Assembly (NCBI GenBank): GCA_035632315.1
Contig: DASQGZ010000066.1
Coordinates: 1 to 61,928 of the forward strand
DNA from: JAFDZW01 sp035632315
GTDB lineage: Bacteria > Bacteroidota > Ignavibacteria > Palsa-1295
Direction: 5' to 3'
Length of the DNA: 61,928 nt
How positions within the stretch are numbered: the first letter of the stretch is position 1; each line of letters starts with the position of its first letter. The notes under the pieces are model-generated. The model was given only the letters and a program-made list of their open reading frames with translations, ran no database searches and was not told where the DNA came from. Of the stretch, positions 26,959-35,557 are shown piece by piece. A program made the translations under genes and the position numbers.

Positions 26959-28176
26959 TCATAATTTATATTCAATTGTTTCGTTCAGCTCTCCCTTGAT
27001 AGCGAAACTCAGCAGCACTCCGGCTAAAAGAGCGCACCCTGCCCCCACAGAAAACGCCACAGGTGCGCCGAATTGCTGCCAAAGGAAACCAAAGCCAACG
27101 CTCGCGGGCAATGCACTAAAGCCGATAACGGCATTGAACAGTCCGTACGCTGCGCCTCGCTTCTGAGCGGGCACGAGATCGGCAACGAGGGCTTTCTCTA
27201 CACCTTCGGTTATTCCGTAGTATAGTCCGTACAAAATAAAAAGCAGTGAGATCATCGATGGCGAATCTGCAATAGCAAACCCGATATAGATCGCTCCGTA
27301 GAACATCCATCCAATGATGATCACCTTCCTTTTTCCAAGTTTATCTGCAAGTATTCCTGCAGGGTATGCTGTAATGGTTGTAACAAGGTTGAAAAAAGCA
27401 ACAAGTAAAAAGATCTCGCTCGGCCGCAACCCCGCTTGTGCCGAACGCAGGAGTAAGAACGCATCGCTTGACATCCCAAGGGAAAAGATGAACAGTACGA
27501 TCAGATATCTTTTGAATGGAACACTGAACGAGCTCTCGTGCGTACGAATTTCTTTTCGTTCGTGAGGAGATGCATGTACTTTTATATTCCGAACAAATAT
27601 TGCGATAAGCAGCACCGATACGAACGATGGAATCGCAGCAATGTAGATAAGTGTCGTGAATGTATGAGCGCTGATTGTCATCGGCGAATCATTCGTCAGG
27701 AGCCCGGTAACAAGCGATGCAACCAGCGCGCCGATAACAGCGCCAAGCGGATCGAGTGTTCGTTGGATACCGAAAGCACGTCCGCGACTTTGTGCGTCTA
27801 CGGAATCTGCGACCAAGGCATCGCGCGGAGCAGTACGAATTCCCTTTCCGGCACGATCGAGAAACCGGCTGATCAGCGGAAGAAGCCAGGACGATGTAAA
27901 CAATAGCAGCGGTCGTGCTGCTGCCGTGATCGCATAGCCGAGTACCGTCGGAGCTTTACGAGTCTTAAATCGATCACTATACCAACCCGAAATGATTTTC
28001 AACAGCGACGATGTCGTATCAGCGACACCTTCGATCAGTCCGATAAGTCCCATACCGATACCGAGGGTTGCAGAAAGGAACAGCGGCAGCACACGCGTTA
28101 TGATCTCACCGCTGATATCATTGAATAGGCTGGCAATGCCTAACCAGATAATGTTCGGATGTAACTTGTTCTTCAA
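26959..28176 (-). CDS. Major facilitator superfamily (MFS) transporter
   Basis: A 12-helix inner-membrane transporter of 405 residues. Markers: WLGIASLFNDISGEIITRVLPLFL in helix 1, the loop motif SGWYSDRFKTRKAP (MFS motif A), and SRFLDRAGKGIRTAPRDALVADSV, which is typical of one uncharacterised MFS branch found widely in bacteria. The substrate is unknown. The frame opens at GTG 28209, but that start would lie inside the intrinsic terminator of the upstream gene; the family begins at K-x-K-LHPN, so TTG 28176 is chosen. It converges with the carboxylase gene with 39 bases between them. Confidence 0.88.
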   Translation of the reverse strand: MKNKLHPNIIWLGIASLFNDISGEIITRVLPLFLSATLGIGMGLIGLIEGVADTTSSLLKIISGWYSDRFKTRKAPTVLGYAITAAARPLLLFTSSWLLPLISRFLDRAGKGIRTAPRDALVADSVDAQSRGRAFGIQRTLDPLGAVIGALVASLVTGLLTNDSPMTISAHTFTTLIYIAAIPSFVSVLLIAIFVRNIKVHASPHERKEIRTHESSFSVPFKRYLIVLFIFSLGMSSDAFLLLRSAQAGLRPSEIFLLVAFFNLVTTITAYPAGILADKLGKRKVIIIGWMFYGAIYIGFAIADSPSMISLLFILYGLYYGITEGVEKALVADLVPAQKRGAAYGLFNAVIGFSALPASVGFGFLWQQFGAPVAFSVGAGCALLAGVLLSFAIKGELNETIEYKL

Positions 28177-28186
28177 TTCTATAAAT

Positions 28187-28222
28187 AAAAAAGCCGGAGT
28201 AAGAATCACTCCGGCTTTTTTT
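28187..28222. terminator. Rho-independent terminator between MFS and lipoprotein genes
   Basis: AAAAAAGCCGGAGT and ACTCCGGCTTTTTTTT form a 14-bp stem with T-runs on both sides. On the minus strand it ends the lipoprotein gene 14 bases after its stop. Confidence 0.92.
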
Positions 28223-28236
28223 TATAATCAAATCAA

Positions 28237-29877
28237 TTATTGGATCGGATTCGTCAGAATCACCATAAAGTGTGGTTTGTAATTCCCGTCAGGTCGTCCT
28301 CTATCTCCGACGAGCAGCACTTCGTATATCCCACCCGCGACAGCATTGAATGTGACTGATGGTACCGTTTCGGTCTTATTATTAAGTGAACCGGCAATTG
28401 TCACCGGACCAACTGGCTGAATGGACTTATCAAATGTTTTCGGTGCTACTACTTTCGTCAATGTCGTACCATTAACGGAGATACTTGCATTCGCTGCTGT
28501 AACCGATGTTCCGGTTGCTTTATAACTCGAAACCGTATTAGCAACTACGATGATTGCTCCCGCGCCAGGTTCCGGCTGGTCTGGGATCGGAATCGTCGTT
28601 ACACCGGCAGAAGAATCGTACGGTGCTGCGGCAGTCGGATTCTGTTTTTTGACAGTATCGAATACTACCAAGGAATACAACTGATCGGATTTGATAAGTT
28701 GGCTATTCGCATAGAAGCGGAAGAGGATAGAATCGGAAGGGCTCGGGTTCTGGCCAGCCCCGTAAGCCTTTACACATTTGACATACACAAGACCTGTCAG
28801 CGGTACGGTTTTCGGTACAACCTGCAGTACGCCGTCGCTTGTTACATTATAAGGAGCGGCATAGGTACTGAACGGCGCTAATCCCTGTGCATCATATACG
28901 GTATTGTTATTGATCACAAGTGACATTTGAGTAGCCGCTAACGTATAATCAACAAATGCCGGACTGTGAATTGTCGAGGGCATTAGGGCATTGACAAAAT
29001 TAAAGCGTAATGTTTGCGGAACAGGAAGCTGGTCGTTCCCAAGCTGATTGTCGTCGAATAGGTGAATCCGGACAGTATCATCAAGAACGTGGTTACCATT
29101 GTTATCAATTTTCCGCGAGTTTTGGTCCAGTTGCCCGCCCCAAGTGACCGTATGATATGTCCCGCCCTGAAGGGCAATTCCGGCAAGACGGCCGAGAATA
29201 ACGGGCACAGGCGATGTATTATCGGTCACGTAAAAAGTAACCGTCGTATCCTTGGCGACCGGCAAGCCTTTATAGCTAGTGACAGCTTTAAATGGTACGC
29301 CACCTGTTGGAGTAATTTCAAGTCCATGCCACGGATCGCCGACCATCAAATGGATATTTTGTAAATTGGGTGATGACGGCGGAGTGGTATTGATAAATCT
29401 AAAATACGCAAGAGTGTTTGAATTCCCGGATGGCGTGTTATCATTCAGGACGGCACTTGGATATTGCCCAGAGCTTGGGTCTTTATCATAAATTACCCAC
29501 GTTTGTTTATCTCCCGGGAAAAGCGTCACATCGGTCGTCGCTACAACGATCGCAGGATTGCTCGTACCGGCAACGATGGCAACACAATGATATAACTGCC
29601 CTGCGCCGCGAGCCGTCGGGATGTTATTCTGGTAAACGGTCGAAACACCATACGTAAGCGCGGTTTGCGTGACAAACTCGGTATCGGCGATATTATCGGC
29701 GCGATACATAAAGACTTGAATTGGAGTCTGCTGAACGAATTCCATTGCCCGGAACTGTGCGTAATTGACATATCCGGGATCCGGTGCATTGTCTTTGCAA
29801 CTGCTAAGAACCATAACGCCGAACACCGCGAGGGCTGTCAAACAAAGAGAAAGAAAGCGAGCAGAATACTTCATCAT
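28237..29877 (-). CDS. Outer-surface lipoprotein with DUF4397-like domains
   Basis: A 546-residue predicted lipoprotein: MMKYSARFLSLCLTALAVFGVMVLSSCKD has a lipobox LSSC with the lipidated Cys at position 26. Repeated beta-sandwich units follow, with AYFRFINTTPPSSPNLQNIHLMVG, TSYKGLPVAKDTTVTFYVTDN and LAGIALQGGTYHTVTWGG, as in DUF4397 proteins of Bacteroidota. The longer frame from 29937 lacks a credible signal, so ATG 29877 is used (29874 possible). Function unknown; probably anchored in the outer membrane. A Bacteroidota-type promoter lies about 100 bases upstream. Confidence 0.8.
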   Translation of the reverse strand: MMKYSARFLSLCLTALAVFGVMVLSSCKDNAPDPGYVNYAQFRAMEFVQQTPIQVFMYRADNIADTEFVTQTALTYGVSTVYQNNIPTARGAGQLYHCVAIVAGTSNPAIVVATTDVTLFPGDKQTWVIYDKDPSSGQYPSAVLNDNTPSGNSNTLAYFRFINTTPPSSPNLQNIHLMVGDPWHGLEITPTGGVPFKAVTSYKGLPVAKDTTVTFYVTDNTSPVPVILGRLAGIALQGGTYHTVTWGGQLDQNSRKIDNNGNHVLDDTVRIHLFDDNQLGNDQLPVPQTLRFNFVNALMPSTIHSPAFVDYTLAATQMSLVINNNTVYDAQGLAPFSTYAAPYNVTSDGVLQVVPKTVPLTGLVYVKCVKAYGAGQNPSPSDSILFRFYANSQLIKSDQLYSLVVFDTVKKQNPTAAAPYDSSAGVTTIPIPDQPEPGAGAIIVVANTVSSYKATGTSVTAANASISVNGTTLTKVVAPKTFDKSIQPVGPVTIAGSLNNKTETVPSVTFNAVAGGIYEVLLVGDRGRPDGNYKPHFMVILTNPIQ

Positions 29878-29975
29878 TTTGTTAGGTGATTCGCTGATTG
29901 ATGACACAACAATACGTACTTGTTGTAATAATAACACACGACCCGCCCAAAAGTAGCAGCCGGTTTATAGAACTG

Positions 29976-30010
29976 CAAAGATACGATTTTTTAAGGTCGG
30001 TTTCTTCAAA
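29976..30010 (-). promoter_or_regulatory. Bacteroidota-type promoter for the DUF4397-like lipoprotein
   Basis: Minus strand: TTTG (30010-30007), 23 bases, TATCTTTG (29983-29976). Start of transcription would be near 29969, giving a leader of about 90 bases. Confidence 0.45.
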
Positions 30011-30078
30011 AAACGCTATTTACTCCCTTAAAGCCAACACATCAAAAGTTGCCTGCAACTTAAATAGTAACATTAAGT

Positions 30079-31770
30079 TTAGAGCATATCCAGTTGAAAA
30101 TTCTCAAGATAATACTTCACCCGTTCTGTAAACTGCACCCCATACATTCCGTCGATGAGCCTATGATCGTACGAGAGGCCGAGATACATCATCGAGCGAA
30201 TGGCGATATAATCGTCGCCGTTTTCATCCGTTTTGACGACCGGCTTCTTCACGACGGCGCCTGTGGTCATAATTGCAATCTGTGGCTGATTTATGATCGG
30301 TGTACCAAAAAGATTGCCGTACATCCCGGGGTTCGTGATCGTGAACGTGCCTCCAGAAATATCGTCCGGGGTCAATTTTTTTGTGCGCGCCTTTACTGCA
30401 AGATTGCTTACAGCATGGGCAATACCGATATAATTCAGATTCTGCGCCTGTTTAATAACAGGTACGATCAGTGCAGGTGGTAGTGGCGAATTTTCCGAAG
30501 GCGGTACGCCGACAGCGACACCAAAGTTAATATCTTTTTTGACCAAGATATTCGTACCGTCAAGTTGCGCATTGATAAATGGAAAATCTTTGATCGCGCG
30601 GATCATCGCTTCGATGAAGATCGGAGTGTATGTCAAATTCAGCCCTTCACGGCGTTTGAATTCATCTTTGAACTTCTCACGGAATTTTACGATCGCGGTA
30701 ACATCGGCTTCGCTGACGCTCGTTACATGTGCACTCGTATGCACGGAGCGAACCATGTGCTCGGCAATTTTCTGGCGGATATTATCCATCGGGATAACAG
30801 TATCCGAAGCGAACGTTACGGTCGGTGTATTCGATATGGGAGTTGATTTGATCGCCACGCCGCTTGAAGCCGGTGCGGCTGTTTTCCCGGATTTGCGATT
30901 CGAAATAAACCCAAGGATATCATTCTTATTCACACGCCCGCCAAGTCCTGAGCCGGAAATCTGATCGAGTTCGGCAAGTGAAATATTTTCCGTTTTTGCG
31001 ATCGAACGAACAAGCGGCGAATAAAATCTTCCGGATGAGTTTCGAGCAGAAACTGCGGGTGTACCGATAATAAATTGTGGCACCGATGCCATCGTTTGAG
31101 CCGGAGCTGCTTGCGGCACAGCAATAGGCGCAGAACTAACGGATGGCGTTGCAGCGCCTGTGCCGGCAATATAAGCAAGCACATCGCCGACCGGAACGAC
31201 TTGCTTTTCGTTTGCGAGAATTTTAGTTAATATTCCTGCTATCGGTGACGGGACTTCGGTATCGACTTTATCAGTAGAGATTTCGAGAATGGGTTCGTCT
31301 TTCTTGATGGCATCGCCCGGTTTCTTGAGCCAACGAAGAATTGTGCCTTCGGTTATACTCTCGCCCATTTTTGGCATAACAACTGCTTGTTCATTCGCAG
31401 ATGCCGTTACTGCGCCATTTGTTTTTGGCGCGGGTGCTGAGGGTGCAACAGGTGCAACAGGTGCAACAGGTGCAGGAGCAGGTGCCGGTTTTGATTCTGT
31501 TTTTGTTACCGGTGAAGCGATAGCTTTTTCACCGGATTCTCCGATCACAGCGATCGGAGTTCCGACAGCAACGGTTTGCTTTTCTTCGACCAACTGTTCA
31601 AGAAGCACCCCTGCAAACGGCGCGGGCACTTCGGTATCGACTTTATCGGTAGATATTTCAAGGATCGGCTCGTCTTTCTTGACTGCATCGCCCGGCTTCT
31701 TGAGCCAACGAAGAATCGTCCCTTCGGTTATGCTCTCGCCCATCTTGGGCATCACAACGTTTGTTGCCAT
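30079..31770 (-). CDS. 2-oxo acid dehydrogenase E2, dihydrolipoamide acyltransferase with two lipoyl domains
   Basis: The core of a pyruvate, 2-oxoglutarate or branched-chain 2-oxo acid dehydrogenase complex. In 563 residues: lipoyl domain 1 (about 1-78, Lys in EISTDKVDTEVPAP), an Ala/Pro linker, lipoyl domain 2 (about 130-207, EISTDKVDTEVPSP), a second linker, the E1/E3-binding domain SPLVRSIAKTENISLAELDQISGSGLGGRVNKNDIL, and the catalytic domain ending in LSYDHRLIDGMYG (catalytic His and Asp). The motif order is clear but the substrate is not; the E1 and E3 genes are not adjacent, so this is an orphan E2 in the window. The two lipoyl domains are nearly identical in protein sequence. Confidence 0.95.
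   Translation of the reverse strand: MATNVVMPKMGESITEGTILRWLKKPGDAVKKDEPILEISTDKVDTEVPAPFAGVLLEQLVEEKQTVAVGTPIAVIGESGEKAIASPVTKTESKPAPAPAPVAPVAPVAPSAPAPKTNGAVTASANEQAVVMPKMGESITEGTILRWLKKPGDAIKKDEPILEISTDKVDTEVPSPIAGILTKILANEKQVVPVGDVLAYIAGTGAATPSVSSAPIAVPQAAPAQTMASVPQFIIGTPAVSARNSSGRFYSPLVRSIAKTENISLAELDQISGSGLGGRVNKNDILGFISNRKSGKTAAPASSGVAIKSTPISNTPTVTFASDTVIPMDNIRQKIAEHMVRSVHTSAHVTSVSEADVTAIVKFREKFKDEFKRREGLNLTYTPIFIEAMIRAIKDFPFINAQLDGTNILVKKDINFGVAVGVPPSENSPLPPALIVPVIKQAQNLNYIGIAHAVSNLAVKARTKKLTPDDISGGTFTITNPGMYGNLFGTPIINQPQIAIMTTGAVVKKPVVKTDENGDDYIAIRSMMYLGLSYDHRLIDGMYGVQFTERVKYYLENFQLDML
31150..31770 (-). repeat. Internal duplication encoding two near-identical lipoyl domains
   Basis: The DNA around 31225-31380 and 31615-31765 encodes almost the same roughly 50 residues (MPKMGESITEGTILRWLKKP then GDA followed by I or V, KKDEPILEISTDKVDTEVP). 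The two copies differ mostly at third codon positions. Between them a stretch near 31440-31490 repeats GGTGCAACA, encoding the PVA-rich linker. Confidence 0.85.
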
Positions 31771-32277
31771 CTGTCGTTAAATTAAAACTTATTGAATGTG
31801 AGATAACAGTTGCAACACGAACTTCGCTCCTGTAAAGTATGAGAGGTCGTTGGTACGAATGTTTATCCTGAGACAGCAAAAAGGAAAATAACTAACATAG
31901 AAAAATAACTAATAATCAAGCCGTATGTATGAGTTGATTGTCATACTAAGCATGTTGTTTTTCAATTACTAAAGCCTTTATCTGAAATATTTTCAAAAAA
32001 TATTTGGATTTCAATATTTATCTTCATATATTTGTACCGCTTGGTATGTCATAGTTTATGGTGGCGCGATGAGAGAATGGTTTGATGGATACGGCGCCGA
32101 ATGAAACAATAGGCAAGTCCCCAGACTCCTGATTGTAGTACTGAGAGCATTTTGTGTGGTCGTGGTTTGGACGCCAAAATGCATATTGATATGTACTCCC
32201 CAACAACAGAGGACCTTACGCACCAAGGGCTTCCACTGTGCATTCTATCATATATTCATTCCAACATTAACAACATT
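31771..32277. other. Intergenic region, 507 bp, with promoter and long leader
   Basis: Separates the divergent E2 gene and the three-gene module. From about 31880 it is very AT-rich. A good Bacteroidota promoter lies at 32003-32034, leaving a leader of about 237 bases before the first ATG of the module. The frame of the 78-aa ORF stays open upstream to 32152 with alternative starts, but the first residues there look non-coding. I see no other gene. Confidence 0.55.
32003..32034 (+). promoter_or_regulatory. Bacteroidota-type promoter for the three-gene module
   Basis: TTTG (32003-32006), 20 bases, TATATTTG (32027-32034): an exact fit to TTTG-N19-21-TAnnTTTG. Transcription would start near 32041. 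Confidence 0.55.
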
Positions 32278-32514
32278 ATGAAAGAGAATACATTTACTGT
32301 CGATCTCGGCTCATTGAAGCTGTCCGACGCACAACGTACAAGTATTAATTCTGCTATTCAATCTGCCGTCAGTGGAGAACTCGGAAGAGCATCGAACGGA
32401 CTCGTGGCGCTCGTTCCGATTCACAACTGGCCGCACGGACCGATCTTGAACGGCATTATTGTTCGTCCGATCAACGAAGGAACATTCGAGAACCTCGCTG
32501 CAGGGAAAATGTAA
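32278..32514 (+). CDS. Small protein of the three-gene module (78 aa)
   Basis: Not recognised. It starts MKENTFTVDLGSLKLSDAQR, then a helical stretch SINSAIQSAVSGELGR, then a hydrophobic, Pro/Trp/Gly-containing tail (LVALVPIHNWPHGPILNGII). No signal peptide and no Cys. The form, an amphipathic leader-like front and a separate hydrophobic end, resembles a precursor peptide or a small structural subunit, but no processing site is recognisable. It stops 14 bases before the next ORF, and both lie under one promoter. An in-frame start further upstream (32152 or 32179) cannot be excluded. Confidence 0.6.
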   Translation: MKENTFTVDLGSLKLSDAQRTSINSAIQSAVSGELGRASNGLVALVPIHNWPHGPILNGIIVRPINEGTFENLAAGKM

Positions 32515-32528
32515 CCTGCGCGCGGATA

Positions 32529-32972
32529 ATGGACACGGCTGAAACGATCCTTTGCCCGAGTTCGCGAGCGAAACCCGGAGCGAAGCTGCTCGGCATTCGT
32601 CAAGACAACGGCACCGTTGAGATCTTGCCGACTGTGGTGCAGATCGATCTCCAATTCGTCGAGAGCATATCGGAGTACGTCAAACCTGAGCAGCACTTTC
32701 GCTTTGCGAACTCTTGCATCGAAGGCAGCTGTGCGCAATGGACGGGCTCTCGATGCGGCGTCGCCGACCGAGCTCTCGAATTTCTGGACACGGTCGCCGT
32801 CAGCGATACGCTTCCGGAATGTTCGATCCGTCCGCAGTGCCGCTGGTTTGTACAAAGCGGCGCGGATGCGTGCAAGATCTGTCCATATATCCTGACCGAA
32901 ATAACCGAAGAAGAGGCGCTCGCCTATTTTCGTGAGCACTCATTCAAAACGGAACATGCGTTGATGAAATAG
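32529..32972 (+). CDS. Cys-rich protein of the three-gene module (147 aa)
   Basis: Not assignable to a named family. Eight Cys at residues 9, 63, 68, 76, 98, 104, 115 and 118 lie in the pattern CIEGSCAQWTGSRCG ... CSIRPQCRWFVQSGADACKICPYI. Two groups of closely spaced Cys with Arg, Trp and Pro between them suggest an Fe-S or zinc site in a cytoplasmic protein; there is no signal peptide. It lies 14 bases after the 78-aa gene and 187 bases before the 723-aa gene. Similar Cys/Arg/Trp patterns occur, as I recall, in uncharacterised proteins of several phyla, but I know no function for them. Confidence 0.7.
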   Translation: MDTAETILCPSSRAKPGAKLLGIRQDNGTVEILPTVVQIDLQFVESISEYVKPEQHFRFANSCIEGSCAQWTGSRCGVADRALEFLDTVAVSDTLPECSIRPQCRWFVQSGADACKICPYILTEITEEEALAYFREHSFKTEHALMK

Positions 32973-33159
32973 ATTATATAGATATTCTCTTCAGACGCAT
33001 GCACAACTGATTTTCTCTGCCGAAGCCGGACATCGCACCTTCCGCGCGGATAACAGATAATATACACGATCGACGTCCTTCCCGACTGCGATCATACGGA
33101 GTTTGCCGAAAATCCGAAAAAGAGTAGGCAATAAAAACTGTATCACACAACTAAACATT

Positions 33160-35331
33160 ATGGCAACAGCTAAACCATCTTCAACAGCAGTTTCCGAAAT
33201 TCCTGCAGCCCAACTCGATGCGAGAAATAAATTTCACTTAGAATACGCACTCGGGATCATCAAACCTCTGACCGATACATTTTGGGAAGAGGTTGAGTGC
33301 ATCGGCTACAATAATGAACTGATGCGGCTCGAAGCGATCGTGAACATCAAGCAAGCAACCGGCTATAACGGCGACTTGTGCTCGAAAGCGTCACGAGAGT
33401 ATGTCCGATTCTATGTGGACTTCAAAGACGGCGGCGGCTTTCGCGATATGGGACTGGCAAGTTTCAAATCGTCAGATATTGCTAACATTCCGCCGGGACC
33501 GGAGCACCCGTTGAGCTATATGCTCTATTATTATATCAACGACGAGCAATATCGGCGCTTCACCGATTGCACACACGCCGTCATCCCGACAATGCGTGCG
33601 ATCCTACAATGGAACGTGCCGCCGCCCCCTGCTACACCGGGATACATTCCATTCTATGGCAACGTCCGCGATGCCGACATTCAATTACAGCGCCGTCCGT
33701 GGATCATCTTCAGCAATATTGCCGACGCCGTGAAAAAAACATCTCTTGCGTCAATATTTGCTGCCGATCATCCGATCCCGCTGCCCGATCCGGCTCCGGT
33801 AGAAGCGCAAGTATTGTATGAAGCATATAAAAAAGCCGGTGTCCCCGATCATCGGACTTTCTATTCGACGATCGGATCATCGATCAATACACCGATGGAT
33901 TTCTCGCTTGCAAAATCACAGATGAAGATCAGCGATTTTGCTGCGTTTAAGATCGATCCGTCGGCGATCATCAAACTCATCAGCGCCGTCCCGAACGAAA
34001 AGAAAGCAGATGTCACGTTCGAAGAAGTAACGTGTGTCGGATTGAATACCGACACCGACCAACTCGGCGCTGTTGTGCATGTAAAATTATCGTCGGGCTA
34101 CAGCGGTGATCTCTGCCATACCGGTTCTGCGGAACACGTCGCATTCTGGGCAGACTGGAATAACGATGGCATATTTGATGAATATCTCGGAACACAAAGT
34201 TTCGAGACGCACGATATTGCGAACATTCCGACAGGCGGGCTGTATTACAATGTCATTCTGCCTATCGATGTGTCGAAGCGTTTGCGTTCGTGTGCGAACC
34301 CGAACATCATTCGTGTTCGAGCCGTACTCTCGTGGGAATCGCTGCCATCGACGATAGATCCAAATGCTCTTAATACATGGGGCAATTCGATCGATGCGCT
34401 TGTGCAGCTGCGTCCCGGAAGAGAGTCCGGTATTCACACAGTGATCAGCCTTGTCGGAAATGTCGATCGTTTCATGATCGATCCGGTGCAGAACCTGTAT
34501 AACTATAACGGATTCGCTCCGACGATGAATAATAATCGTCCGTGGGGCGGCTCAACGAATATCTGCGGTATCATTGATCGCAACGGCTTCAATGGCATCA
34601 TCAAGTACCGCCTGAGCGTCAAACCGTTTGGCGCGCCTGATGCGTCGTATGTACCGGTGTCGAACAATGAATCGTTCGGCAGATGGAATTCGGCGCTGCC
34701 GAACATACCCGGAATTAATCCGAAATGGGTACCACAGACTGCAGATGTGAACGGGTTCTATATCTACGATGTCAATCCCGCGCTTGGGATATTCGACATT
34801 TGGGATAATGGACTTCTCAGCACCCTCAATGCCGGCGCACTGCCTGACGGAACGTACACTATTCGTTTTGAGTACACAGACGAATTCGGTATCGTCCAGA
34901 TCGGCGACGTCTTCTCGATCGTCGTGAACAATCAGGGAATGAGCATCAGCCCGACGGCAAATGTTACTGTTGACTTCACGAAGGATATCGATCTCGTCAT
35001 CGACGGCGGAGATTGCCACAGCTATAGCAATAAAGACCCGCTCATTGACGGTCATTTGCGAGCTGTGCATCCGTTCTTCGCGACATGGTATCTCGATCTC
35101 GAGCCGACATCGCATACACACGGAACATTGCCCGTGCCGGTGCAGCGAGATTACTCGTTCCTCGGTGATACCGGCGATGCGAATACACCGTGGTCGCTCG
35201 ATACGAAGCCGCTTGATCCGTGCGGATATACCGTCAGCATTGCAGCTCGTACGCGCGTTATCCTCAATAGTACGCCGGGGTATTTCCCGTGGTACGGCAT
35301 CAAAGCAGTCGGCTTTGCAAAGCTCCCGTAG
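33160..35331 (+). CDS. Large protein with two copies of an unknown beta-rich domain (723 aa)
   Basis: Not recognised as a named family. Residues 41-178 and 286-418 are two copies of one domain: F(W)EEV.CxG, then V.VK..(S/T)GY(N/S)GDLC, then a YVDF/WADWNNDGIF block, SFxxxDIANIP, and RAxLxW near the end. The Asp/Asn-rich loop ADWNNDGIFDEY resembles Ca-binding GEVED-like loops. The last 300 residues (420-723) are a separate beta-rich region containing SIVVNNQG and a C-terminal block with IDGGDCHSYSNKDPLIDGHL. There is no signal peptide or T9SS tail, so it appears cytoplasmic unless exported in an unknown way. ATG 33160 is chosen over 33103 because the extra 19 residues are basic and non-conserved in look. 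A strong hairpin follows. Confidence 0.8.
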   Translation: MATAKPSSTAVSEIPAAQLDARNKFHLEYALGIIKPLTDTFWEEVECIGYNNELMRLEAIVNIKQATGYNGDLCSKASREYVRFYVDFKDGGGFRDMGLASFKSSDIANIPPGPEHPLSYMLYYYINDEQYRRFTDCTHAVIPTMRAILQWNVPPPPATPGYIPFYGNVRDADIQLQRRPWIIFSNIADAVKKTSLASIFAADHPIPLPDPAPVEAQVLYEAYKKAGVPDHRTFYSTIGSSINTPMDFSLAKSQMKISDFAAFKIDPSAIIKLISAVPNEKKADVTFEEVTCVGLNTDTDQLGAVVHVKLSSGYSGDLCHTGSAEHVAFWADWNNDGIFDEYLGTQSFETHDIANIPTGGLYYNVILPIDVSKRLRSCANPNIIRVRAVLSWESLPSTIDPNALNTWGNSIDALVQLRPGRESGIHTVISLVGNVDRFMIDPVQNLYNYNGFAPTMNNNRPWGGSTNICGIIDRNGFNGIIKYRLSVKPFGAPDASYVPVSNNESFGRWNSALPNIPGINPKWVPQTADVNGFYIYDVNPALGIFDIWDNGLLSTLNAGALPDGTYTIRFEYTDEFGIVQIGDVFSIVVNNQGMSISPTANVTVDFTKDIDLVIDGGDCHSYSNKDPLIDGHLRAVHPFFATWYLDLEPTSHTHGTLPVPVQRDYSFLGDTGDANTPWSLDTKPLDPCGYTVSIAARTRVILNSTPGYFPWYGIKAVGFAKLP

Positions 35332-35344
35332 GGAAAAATAAGAA

Positions 35345-35394
35345 AATGACCTCGTTCCGGCATATTATATAGGCAATATGCCGGATCGGTCATT
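35345..35394 (+). terminator. Long hairpin after the 723-aa gene
   Basis: AATGACC ... TCCGGCATATT (5' side) pairs with AATATGCCGGA ... GGTCATT (3' side), an 11-bp core plus a 7-bp outer stem. No T-run follows, but its position 13 bases after the stop suggests a terminator. Confidence 0.65.
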
Positions 35395-35442
35395 AACAGA
35401 AAAACTGATAGTACTTCATAGAGTTAGTCACGGGCTACATAA

Positions 35443-35494
35443 CGGGCAGGCCGAAATTCATAGGTGCGAAGTTTCGGACTGCCCGGACTTTTTT
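35443..35494 (+). terminator. Rho-independent terminator
   Basis: CGGGCAG-CCGAAA pairs with TTTCGG-CTGCCCG across a 17-base loop, and GACTTTTTT follows. It is the second hairpin after the 723-aa gene and closes the module. Confidence 0.75.
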
Positions 35495-35557
35495 CGGTTG
35501 AATGTTCTTGTGAAATGATAGGTTACACCGCCTGAATTCACACTTTTTCTTGTCATT

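Noticed and set aside
28177..28209. GTG start of the MFS transporter at 28209
   Set aside because: It falls inside the terminator stem of the upstream gene; the family starts near TTG 28176.
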